Shown: positions 57,401 through 64,000 of the stretch, piece after piece | Position numbering within the stretch: position 1 is the first letter of the stretch | Layout: every line of letters starts with the position of its first letter | DNA from: Tethya wilhelma | Lineage: Eukaryota; Porifera; Demospongiae; Tethyida; Tethyidae | NCBI GenBank assembly: GCA_964030475.1 | Contig: CAXIPT010000002.1 | Coordinates: 5,404,753 to 5,468,752 of the forward strand | Reading direction: 5' to 3' | DNA: 64,000 nucleotides | The notes under the pieces: generated by a model | Told to the model about the DNA's origin: nothing | Databases searched by the model: none | The model's input: only the letters and a program-made list of their open reading frames with translations | Translations under genes and position numbers: made by a program

Positions 57401-59273
57401 AGTACGATAAGTACGACACGGTCATCAATGATAGAGAACCGTTGCGAATTTCAAACCGATGTTTGTGTATAGCAGTGAGCATTTCGTTCCTGATAAGCAT
57501 ACTTGTAGCCGGTGTTGCAATAGGATTGACTTCATGGACGGCAAATCGACAAAAGACGTTTATTACCAACACAACCAACACGGTGAACAGTTTAAGCTCG
57601 CAGGTGAATATGTTGGAAGCTACAATTGACGAACTAAATTCAGAGCTTGAAAATCTCTTACAAGTTTCAGACGAAAATTTGCTCGAGCAAGAGAATTGTG
57701 GACCTGGCTTATGGAAGAGAGTGGCTCTCCTTGATATGACAGATATGGGAACACAGTGTCCTCCTGCCTGGATGGAGTACGTCCAGAATAAGGTCAGGGT
57801 ATGTGGGCGGCCGGAGGATAACCCAATCGGCTGTCATTCCGTTCAATATCCCAGTGGAGGCAAGTACAGCCGGGTGTGCGGGAGGGCGAGGGGATTTGGG
57901 TACGAAACACCAGACGCTTTTCAACACTTTATGCAGCAGACGTTTGAAACACCTGATGACATTTACGTGGACGGTTTGAGCATCACGAACGGCCGATTTC
58001 CACGCCGGCACATTTGGACGTTTGCAGGGACAACTTACGGAAATTGCCCTTGTGCTGTTTTCCCTGCCAATGACTCGGTAGGTCCACCAGCACCAGACTA
58101 TGTAGGAACAAATTACTTTTGCGAATCTGGCGGACCAGAAATACTAGGGACCATTTTGACAAATAACACGCTCTGGGATGGACAGGGGTGTACAACCAGT
58201 CTGTGTTGTCAGTTCAATAACCCACCTTGGTTTAGAGTTGGGGTAGCCAACTCCACTGAAGATATCGAGGTGAGATTGTGTGGAGACCAGGACAGAAGTG
58301 ATGAAGATATAGTCATACAATTTCTAGAACTGTACATCCAATAGCTTGAGTTATATAACTCACAAAATTTCTTACATTATAATTTTTTTTTGTTTAAACA
58401 GTCATTGTTTGTCTTTCCCCACCATTTTACTAGTATGGCATTAAAATTGTAATATCAGGTTTAAATTTAAGTGAGTGCTCAAAGCTAATAGAGCTGATCT
58501 TATTTATAGTTAAATGTGTTCTTTATTCATTAGTACTAACTTTTTAGTGCAAGTATAAGTCGTTAAGATTTCAGCAACAATTATACTACATATTTGATCT
58601 AAAACTCGATCTACATACTGTATATGCAGCTGTATCGCATACACATTAACAAAAATGCTGTACATTTAAGTATAATTATTGTCTTGTTGGAACAAAACAT
58701 TGCTGTCTTTTATTGTTCGCTCAAACAATGCAACATAAATCATTACATGGCATCCATTCTTACAACTATAGAGTATAACCACTATCAGCAGCTGATGCAT
58801 GCAACCAACCATGGATGGATGATCAGCAAAAGCATCTCAGTAAAAGGACAAATATACATTGCCAGGTTCTCTGTTGTCCACCACTCACACATGCTCACCT
58901 ACTCTCACACCCTCACCCCTCACACCCTCACAACCCCCACACCCTCACATCCTCACATCTCAATATCCTCACACCCTCACCTCACCCCACACCTCACCCT
59001 CTCACCCCCTCGCATCCTCATACCATCACACCCTCACACCCTCACACACCTCGATACAGTGTTTGATCCAGAAGTGAACTCCACAATGTTCCCAGTTCTG
59101 TGAACAGACGATGTACAGGAGCCGATCAAAGAGTCTCTTCTGGACGCTGGAGTTGTAGACCTCAAAGAACTTGGTACGGATATCGACTTGAGGACATCTC
59201 AGACCGCAGAGGAAGGCTGGCTCAAGCTTCACCGTCAGCTCAGTGGCACTTAGAGTCTCACTCCTGCATGAGG

Positions 59274-59321
<48 letters not shown>

Positions 59322-62078
59322 GACCAGTGTAAACTAAATTTGGAGTACTATGATTCATGTATAAGTAAAATCATGTTTATGAAACTCAGTATATCTTTAT
59401 AGTTGTCTTCCATGAGTCCACCTAAAACTCAAACTAAGGTCTTACGGATCCTAGTCAAATGCATCATGCCCTTACTATTGAGCCACTACAATTGACAGGC
59501 ACTCAAGCAGTATTACTACGATTTATAGGCACTAGTAAAGTAAGCTATACATCATAAATATGTGATTAATATACTGTATCTACAGATATACTCCTACTAA
59601 CTTGTAAACAAAGAGCACAATGTCCAAGAATTGGGCCAGCAGGTCAATGTCGTCAGGAAACCTCTTCTCGTAGAAGACCATCATCCTCGTGAGAAGAAGG
59701 GTCTTGTCTCGGAGGGAGGGGCTGGAGGTGTGGCCAGGATGATCGTGCTACATGAAAAAAAAATACTGAAGTATGTAAGATACACACAAGAAAATGTCAA
59801 TAAAGTTTATAAGTCAAGCATGTAAATGAAACAGTAGTCTAATTTTTTTCATTTTGAACATTAATTTTGGTAAGAAAGATTGCTACATGCCTTTACTGTA
59901 CATCAGCCACAAAAAAACCCTCTCAATAATGATTTATTTTTTGCTTTATGACATTTTCTTTAGTCAGAAAACTCATTCTAACCTAAAATTATTTCCAAAT
60001 GTAGCAAAATTTTGAACAGGATACAAAAACTTACCTTAGATTTGACCCACTCCTCCACTATCTTGGTCAACACTTTGAGCAACTTCCCATCGTTTGATTT
60101 CTCGATCAGACTCGTCATGATGTTCACGAAGGCCTTCCTTGCGTCCTGAGACATCACAGACACCCTGGTCTTACACATGTCCATGCTCCACTGGAGGAGC
60201 TCCGAGACAGTCTGAGTGTCGGGAGAGGTGGTTACCGTGGTGATGTGCTCCTTGTGAAGCTTCTGGATCACTTTCAGAAAGAGACTCAAAAATCTGTCAA
60301 TTAAGAAAAAATTGTAATTATTGTACGCATATACAGTACACGAGCACTAGCCTTGTCCCCAGGCCTTCTGTATGCTACTATTGCTAATTCATGACATTGA
60401 TGATTTTACCAGACACATTTTATTTAAGTGCGCAGATGAAATGGTAAAGATTGTCAATTTAATAAATGAATATTAGCAGCACACAGAAGGCCTGGGTACG
60501 AGGCTGCACGAACACACAATGAACTTCCAAGTTAACTTAATGATAGTTACTACGGGTGATAATTCGAATAGCTACATGCATTGGATTTCAATTTTCTTCT
60601 CTAAATACTCATCAATAGAAGAGGTATAAACACAGCTATTTAAGATCTAGATTCTAAATGCTCATACTATGATACAATGAGAGTGCAAAAGAACATCAGA
60701 TTTCAACAATTTTCCTATAAACCTTCATCAATAAAACAAGCTATTCCCAGCGATTTCAATACTCTTCTCTAAATACCCATCCATATGATACATGCAGAAG
60801 AGTGCTATTATAACAATTTCAATATTACTCTCTAAATACCTGTCAATGTAACAAGGGTCGTTGTTACAGGCGGCCTTCAGCAACATGAGAGTGCACTGAA
60901 GCTGGACCAGGTTGAGGGACGAGTTCCTCTCAAAGACAGACAGGCCCTCGTTGATCACCTTGGCCACGCCCACATAGAGATGATCGAGCTCTTCGTGTTT
61001 GGCTGCCACAGGAGACGAAGCTATAATGAGAGGGGCAAGGGGGAGGAGTCAATACAAGGAGGTGATGTGATTACAAGCAATTAAGGATGCTGAATCAGCA
61101 ATCTTGACCACACCCACACACAAACACACATATATACCTGGTTCGGTAGGAAACATGCTCATGAGTCTGGAGAGGAGAGAGTGCATGTAGCGCACAACCT
61201 TCACATTCCCACACGTCATACAGGTGGTGAGTCCCTTGTGGAGGGTCTTGAACCCCGAGAGGATCACGCTACGAGGGAGCACTTGGAGAAGGAAGGTCAA
61301 AAGGTCGAGAGCGGTGCAGATATTAGCCACAGAGTTGCCAGTGGATGGATCGGACTGGGTAAGAGCTTCGAGGAGCTTAGCAAACCAAGGGACCTTGATA
61401 TCAATGTCTGGAGTGGAATGTAAGATCATAAATAATTAAATATTATGCAGGACAAAAAATGAGGGCAAGAGAAAAAAGTTGCTATGATAACACTTTAATA
61501 GGAGCTAGAAGCATAAAAACTCTTACGAGGACAAGAGGAAAAAGTTGCTACAATTTTAATAGGACCTAGAAACTGTTATCAGAAAGATGGAAGAAACGTA
61601 AGTTTGTAAACTAGGCCTTCCCCACAATTCTTGTGATTAAAACCCAAACAAAGATATAACTATGTACATGCAGTACTACCAATAAACTTTTAAAGGAACT
61701 GTGTCACTATATAAGCGGTGTTTTGTTACTAAAAATAAAATGTGTGACGTTTTATGATGTTCTATGACCGTTTGTGACGTTTTTTGTCTTGTTTCTTGCG
61801 CGATCTGGGTACCACGCCCGGGTATTAGCCCCGTGTATGTACGTATATTGCGCATTTGTCAACAAAAAATGCCATAAAATGTCACGCATTTTATTTTTGG
61901 TAACAAAACAGTGCTTATATAGTGACACAGTTCCTTTAAAGACTTACTCGGCCATATGTCTGGCTTGAGGGCGGTCTTGACTAGTTGGACACACCTCTTT
62001 GAGAGAGCCTCTCCCGGAGAGCCAGGGACTCCGGCCGGAACACCGAGAGACTGACCATCGTTGACCTGACATGCCAAC
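42303..62078 (-). CDS. TRRAP: TRRAP/Tra1 pseudokinase scaffold, C-terminal half (5' partial)
   Basis: Exons 5' to 3': 62078-61948, 61407-61138, 61020-60840, 60293-60035, 59747-59602, 59263-59050, 56178-56029 and its duplicate 54893-54744, 54338-54108, 53620-53477, 53334-53164, gap, 50508-50258, 49995-49877, 49618-49510, 49175-49008, 48567-48413, 48102-47853, 47491-47293, 47071-46551, 46330-46231, 46110-45900, 45505-45416, 45280-45187, 45061-44954, 44764-44657, 44490-44374, 44149-43934, 43628-43490, 43183-42990, 42705-42594, 42412-42303. Landmarks match human TRRAP in order: HSLLSRLMSMFPTEP, YLGKTHNFW, WRRLPKIVSHAH, GKTYPQAVYFPIRTLYLTL, LHPTLLSALEGIVDQ, LVSTFGIGLE, FTVPRVVAVSPQMRLVEDN, DLDANRPVPFRLTP, and the end SRMDPSWNPWL. 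The C-terminal PI3K-like domain lacks catalytic residues in this family. TRRAP carries activators to histone acetyltransferase complexes in the nucleus. Its N-terminal half is not in the window, and the exons before 50508 are partly lost in the N run. Confidence 0.95.
42419..42466. repeat. GA microsatellite in the last TRRAP intron
   Basis: GA repeat directly upstream (in genomic sense, above) of the last TRRAP exon. On the minus strand it reads as a CT polypyrimidine tract before the acceptor at 42413. Confidence 0.9.
43205..43291. repeat. GTGTGAGG-type minisatellite
   Basis: Repeated GTGTGAGG, GTATGAGG and GATGTGAG units in the TRRAP intron above exon 43183. Confidence 0.85.
44826..44943. 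repeat. ATCCTAACATCCG minisatellite
   Basis: Tandem units of the form GATCCTAACATCC with a few variants, in a TRRAP intron. Confidence 0.85.
45604..45793. mobile_element. Foldback MITE with GTGGGTAAATTTGGC ends
   Basis: TATAGTGGGTAAATTTGGCG at the left is matched by an inverted CCAAATTTACCCACTATA at the right. A decayed relative lies at about 50600-50725 (GCCAAATTTACCCGCTACAT). Located in a TRRAP intron. Confidence 0.7.
48150..48300. repeat. Roughly 35-bp minisatellite in TRRAP intron
   Basis: About four units built around GATAAATAGAGAGAAAAATTGAAATAGGTGGAA, in the intron above the exon 48102. Confidence 0.8.
49253..49436. mobile_element. TA-flanked MITE with CCGTAGTTTGA ends
   Basis: Ends CCGTAGTTTGA and TCAAATTACGG are inverted, with TA on both sides. 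A TG microsatellite (49175-49230) lies just before it. Confidence 0.65.
50169..50235. mobile_element. Short foldback element of the TAGCCTCGT family
   Basis: TAGCCTCATCCCCAGGCTCC and GGAGCCTGGGGACGAGGCTA form a hairpin with a short loop around GAAATATC. Located in a TRRAP intron. Confidence 0.75.
50786..51551 (-). pseudogene. Internally deleted member of an uncharacterised extracellular family
   Basis: Start at 51551 with a signal peptide (MDAPKSLFLVTLLSVMSF). An N-terminal region then leads into GDYYIQTYYGDIVQVYC and AAWTRIAFLDMSDPG. The frame ends at 51108. The matching continuation is in another frame from about 51139 to 50786: CPC, PPFIDEDWFCDTS, DSPLWTGEGC, NACCDLHNPPWFCK, DDVEVRTC, IELYVQ. 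Against the intact relative at 56980-58344, about 90-100 residues between these parts are absent (the stretch corresponding to YSRVCGR and HIWTFAG). There is no room for an intron at the junction. It is best read as a deletion pseudogene inside a TRRAP intron, on the same strand as TRRAP. Confidence 0.7.
52288..52356. repeat. CA microsatellite at the left edge of the gap
   Basis: Long CA run that continues into the N block. Confidence 0.95.
52357..52944. other. Assembly gap (588 N)
   Basis: Run of N bounded by CA repeat on the left and GA repeat on the right. The TRRAP reading jumps here from NPFKHV (exon 53164) to LENAWRVQDW (exon 50508), leaving out roughly 100 family residues, so at least one TRRAP exon must be in the missing sequence. 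The N length may not be the true size. Confidence 0.9.
52945..53000. repeat. GA microsatellite at the right edge of the gap
   Basis: GA run leading out of the N block. Confidence 0.95.
53763..53958. mobile_element. MITE with TATAGCACAAAAT ends (second copy)
   Basis: Begins TATAGCACAAAATTTGCC and ends GCCAATATTTTGTGCTATA. Same family as 4318-4490 in the receptor kinase gene. Confidence 0.7.
54484..55686. repeat. Tandem duplication unit 1 (1203 bp) containing a TRRAP exon
   Basis: Every stretch compared between this block and 55769-56971 is identical, at a constant offset of 1285 bases. It carries the 150-base TRRAP exon 54893-54744, which begins and ends in phase 0, plus a short foldback element (about 55016-55063). 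The absence of differences indicates a very recent event or an assembly artefact. Confidence 0.9.
55687..55768. repeat. 82-bp inverted copy at the duplication junction
   Basis: The 82 bases between the two duplication units are the exact reverse complement of 55369-55450 inside unit 1 (GTATGAAGCTAGTGTGATGG against CCATCACACTAGCTTCATAC). Such an inverted templated insertion suggests strand switching during replication-based duplication. Confidence 0.88.
55769..56971. repeat. Tandem duplication unit 2 (1203 bp) containing the second exon copy
   Basis: Duplicate of 54484-55686. It holds TRRAP exon copy 56178-56029 and stops nine bases before the start codon of the nested plus-strand gene at 56980, so that gene's proximal promoter is shared with the duplicated block. 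Confidence 0.9.
56980..58344 (+). CDS. Type II membrane protein with uncharacterised Cys-rich ectodomain, nested in TRRAP
   Basis: Single exon, 454 residues, opposite strand to TRRAP and inside its intron. The cytoplasmic part of about 165 residues is Ser/Asn/Pro-rich and polar. One membrane helix follows (CIAVSISFLISILVAGVAIG), then a short coiled stalk (VNSLSSQVNMLEATIDEL). The ectodomain of about 215 residues carries LWKRVALLDMTDMGTQCP, KYSRVCGRARGFGYETPDAF, YVDGLSITNG, RRHIWTFAG, CPC, YVGTNYFCESG, LWDGQGC, LCCQFNNPPWF, DIEVRLCGD, and ends FLELYIQ. I know this pattern only as an uncharacterised repeated family of sponge and cnidarian genomes, with a fibrinogen-like flavour around LWKRVA. 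A recognition or matrix role is possible but unproven. A truncated relative lies at 50786-51551. Confidence 0.85.
   Translation: MELQSNPCYYSSPEGTLSNHSITTSSSCNGPTKKSTQKHDHEMSHLTPEVHLRDGNPSRGRRGEEEAESTLSHRANSSPSPNPGGNSLVIARTSPQPGPTDTLYSNRMYNHNNNSTSSANVYEDVSIAAPSAFNPRYRSWQYDKYDTVINDREPLRISNRCLCIAVSISFLISILVAGVAIGLTSWTANRQKTFITNTTNTVNSLSSQVNMLEATIDELNSELENLLQVSDENLLEQENCGPGLWKRVALLDMTDMGTQCPPAWMEYVQNKVRVCGRPEDNPIGCHSVQYPSGGKYSRVCGRARGFGYETPDAFQHFMQQTFETPDDIYVDGLSITNGRFPRRHIWTFAGTTYGNCPCAVFPANDSVGPPAPDYVGTNYFCESGGPEILGTILTNNTLWDGQGCTTSLCCQFNNPPWFRVGVANSTEDIEVRLCGDQDRSDEDIVIQFLELYIQ
58890..59048. repeat. CACCCTCACA minisatellite
   Basis: Tandem variants of CACCCTCACA next to the TRRAP exon 59263-59050. 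The last units overlap the donor region of that exon. On the minus strand it reads GTGTGAGGGTG, like the minisatellite at 43205-43291. Confidence 0.85.
60351..60506. mobile_element. TAGCCTYGT-family element with near-9-bp duplication
   Basis: TAGCCTTGTCCCCAGGCCTTCTG at the left is inverted at the right (CAGAAGGCCTGGGTACGAGGCT). The flanks CACGAGCAC and CACGAACAC differ by one base, compatible with a 9-bp target duplication. It lies in a TRRAP intron. Confidence 0.7.
61689..61940. mobile_element. MITE with TTTAAAGGAACTGTGTCAC ends
   Basis: Begins TTTAAAGGAACTGTGTCAC and ends GTGACACAGTTCCTTTAAA, a perfect inverted pair extended by TATATAAGC. Related to 19219-19391. It stops a few bases before the donor of TRRAP exon 62078-61948. 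Confidence 0.8.
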
Positions 62079-62936
62079 CTGCATGGACAGACATATTTGT
62101 TTGATTGGTTTGTGATCTCTATTTTTATGGTTTAGTGCAGTGGTTTGAGGTATAACTATGAAAAACAAATATACGAGCACAATAGTATTTGCGACCCAAT
62201 TCTATGTAGATTAGTTTCGCAAAATACCATCCATTTTCCTGAAATCAGGCTATATACATTGCTATTACTAGGCTTGAATTGTGTTTTGTACTGTACATAC
62301 TGTATAATAGTTGTAACAGACTTGATCGAGTCTACTCACGACACAAAGATATAGGTATATAGTTGACATGGACCCCTACCCCTACTCTCACCCAATAGTT
62401 ATGATGTCGCTTCCTATCAGATCGATTCTGGCTAAGCAACTACCTGTTACCATGGATGCAAATTTGCTGGCTGTACTTCCTAAGGTTAGTAACATTAGGT
62501 TGTTCAGGTGACATCATTTGCAAGGCTTGAATAAATTCCGGCCAGATGGCATTCATGTGCATGATTACAAGGAATGACATAATTTTGATAGCAAAATTTA
62601 GAGAGTAACCAGGATGGAAGCCATTATTCACAGTCACAACAGTCACAAACAAAAGTATCCTAGCGGAACCCTATATCTTCAGTCAACACAGCTTGAAGCT
62701 TAGACCTAGTGCTTAATGATCGCAAGATCAAAGATACCAAAATTACATGGTATTGGCTTACAACCAACCACATGCGGGTGTGCTCCATGGGAACACTGTT
62801 TGTTTAGTGGTTTCCTGGTGGTTGTAGCACATGGCTTCTGTGAATCTTTAATTGAATTCCAGCAATCTGTGCTAGGACAGACCCTTTCCTTATCTTTCTT
62901 TTTCCTCCCCTTCTTGTTTCATAAAGAAAATTAGGA
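62079..62936. other. Stretch upstream of the first TRRAP exon seen here
   Basis: No further TRRAP exon is recognisable although the acceptor at 62079 requires one upstream. A 70-codon minus-strand frame at 62440-62652 has no family I recognise. Confidence 0.5.
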
Positions 62937-63535
62937 TCATGCTTTGGCAATGAGGGGACTGTCTGCATAGAGTGGAGCCATTGCTAGTCCAATTTCTGTC
63001 CCACCACCTCTGATGACTTGCCTCAAGATGGAGTACCCAACAATGTTGCTTTCTTCCAGTGCAACCAAACAGAAGCTTCCAGGAGCAGTGATCCAGTTCT
63101 TTATGAATTCTTGGAGCTGGAAAAATGAAACTGTCCTACTTTAACACACTAGTCAATAATGCACTGTTTGATGGTTTGAGAATGACAACTTGAAATGGAA
63201 AACTTATTTGACTTAACTTCAACACATTCTTCTCATTTCTTAACATTGCAATATTAAGCTTTCCAACAAATTTGACATCCCTTTGTAACCTCCAGGACCA
63301 CCCATTCTTATCCACATCACCACCAACAGTATGACCCTTCTGATCTGCATTTTCTTGAGTAAAAATGTTTAACATTCTTCCATACCCTTTCCCTCTACAA
63401 TCTTCAGCAATAATAGCTCCACCCAGGTGAGAATGGTGGCTGGGAAAGGTAGCAACACCAAAATGTAAAACCACTCTTTCTTCCAAAACTCTAACAATGA
63501 AACCGCTCAGTGGGTCAAATGCATATGCAAAGGTC
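62937..63535 (-). CDS. GNAT-family N-acetyltransferase (partial)
   Basis: Two exons: about 63535-63218 and 63116-62937, stop at 62937-62939. Exon 1 reads FAYAFDPLSGFIVR, then the strand-and-loop pattern HLGGAIIAEDCRGKGYGRML. Its RGKGYG is the acetyl-CoA binding motif A of the GNAT fold. Exon 2 reads FCLVALEESNIVGYSILRQ and a PLYADSPLIAKA end, which resembles the start of a YitH/HolE-type C-terminal domain that is then cut short. The 5' exon with the start codon is not seen. The donor at 63217 (GAA/GTTAAG) is weak, so this could be a degraded gene. It is on the TRRAP strand, either nested in a TRRAP intron or following a TRRAP 5' region located elsewhere. Confidence 0.5.
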
Positions 63536-64000
63536 TAGAGGTGGAAGAAAATTCCAGAGACGGGGTATGCACATTATGCATTGTGCTCACCTCAAACAAT
63601 GAACAACCAATAAATTTACACATGAAAGGCTACAAGGATTATATAGTTTGTGGATGCATTTGAGTCCATATCACTAGTTAAGAATTCATCATGTATAGTG
63701 CCTCTGAAAGCAAACCAGGCAATAAAATTTGTGGAAGCAAGATAATAAATATGCCATGGATGCAAAGTTGAACTGGGACGGTCTTTGAGTCGTATTCGAC
63801 TCAGACAGCTTTAAAATTTTCAACCCACAGGAATCATATAACAGTGAATGCTAAATAATAAGTAGTACAGTTTTAATTTTAATGTAATAAATTAAATGCA
63901 AGTCCTGCACATAACAGAGCCGCTAGTCAAATGTTGGAGAAGCAATACCATAAATTTTTCTCATCTTTCTCCCAGGTGGAAGTCCTTTATTGTATATTCT
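63536..64000. other. Window end without supported features
   Basis: AT-rich sequence with no open frame, repeat structure or RNA gene that I can support. Confidence 0.5.

Noticed and set aside
58890..59048. CRISPR-like regular repeats
   Set aside because: Short unspaced CACCCTCACA units are a eukaryotic minisatellite, without spacers or cas genes.
62440..62652. 70-codon minus-strand frame as a TRRAP or acetyltransferase exon
   Set aside because: It matches neither the expected TRRAP residues before CQVNDG nor the GNAT C-terminus, and its splice sites do not fit.

Overview
This is eukaryotic, animal-type DNA: AT-rich, with short GT-AG introns, many microsatellites, many small inverted-repeat transposons and a 588-base run of N. 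The gene content points to a sponge, probably a haplosclerid demosponge such as Amphimedon. That placement is an inference. It rests on the compact introns, the fibronectin-type receptor tyrosine kinase, the GH7-like cellulase cluster and a cysteine-rich extracellular family that I associate with sponges and cnidarians. All exon boundaries were read by eye from splice sites and reading-frame continuity.

Layout. (1) 279-6236, plus strand: 3' part of a receptor tyrosine kinase with fibronectin III-like ectodomain, membrane helix, kinase domain and a Ser-rich tail. (2) 7029-13053 and 25899-29349: a small methyltransferase neighbourhood. It holds one intact class I SAM methyltransferase, two pseudogene copies of it, and two intact histamine N-methyltransferase-like genes. 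The convergent pair (methyltransferase pseudogene plus HNMT-like gene) is duplicated, and the two copies flank (3) 14429-22879, minus strand: a nearly complete 26-exon ABCC4/MRP4-like transporter of at least 1330 residues. (4) 30546-41358: four intronless plus-strand genes related to glycoside hydrolase family 7. Two are broken, one is an intact secreted enzyme and one is an intact membrane-anchored form. Between them on the minus strand (34161-37706) is a 7-exon gene for a predicted GPI-anchored protein with four cysteine-rich repeats, one repeat per exon. (5) 42303-62078, minus strand: the C-terminal half of TRRAP/Tra1, the pseudokinase scaffold of SAGA and NuA4 type histone acetyltransferase complexes. 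One exon is tandemly duplicated and some exons are lost in the N gap. Two members of an uncharacterised extracellular protein family sit in its introns: one intact membrane protein (56980-58344) and one internally deleted copy (50786-51551). (6) 62937-63535, minus strand: part of a GNAT acetyltransferase.

The mobile-element load is high and readable. It includes a Mutator-like family with 9-bp target duplications, a piggyBac-like element in TTAA whose empty site survives in the paralogous block, a hAT-like element with an 8-bp duplication, and several TA-flanked miniature elements.

The best candidates for something undescribed are the compact GH7-like gene cluster with its membrane-tethered member, the interleaved GPI-anchored cysteine-repeat gene, and the extracellular family nested in TRRAP introns. 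A functional link between the GH7 genes and the cysteine-repeat gene is suggested only by interleaving.
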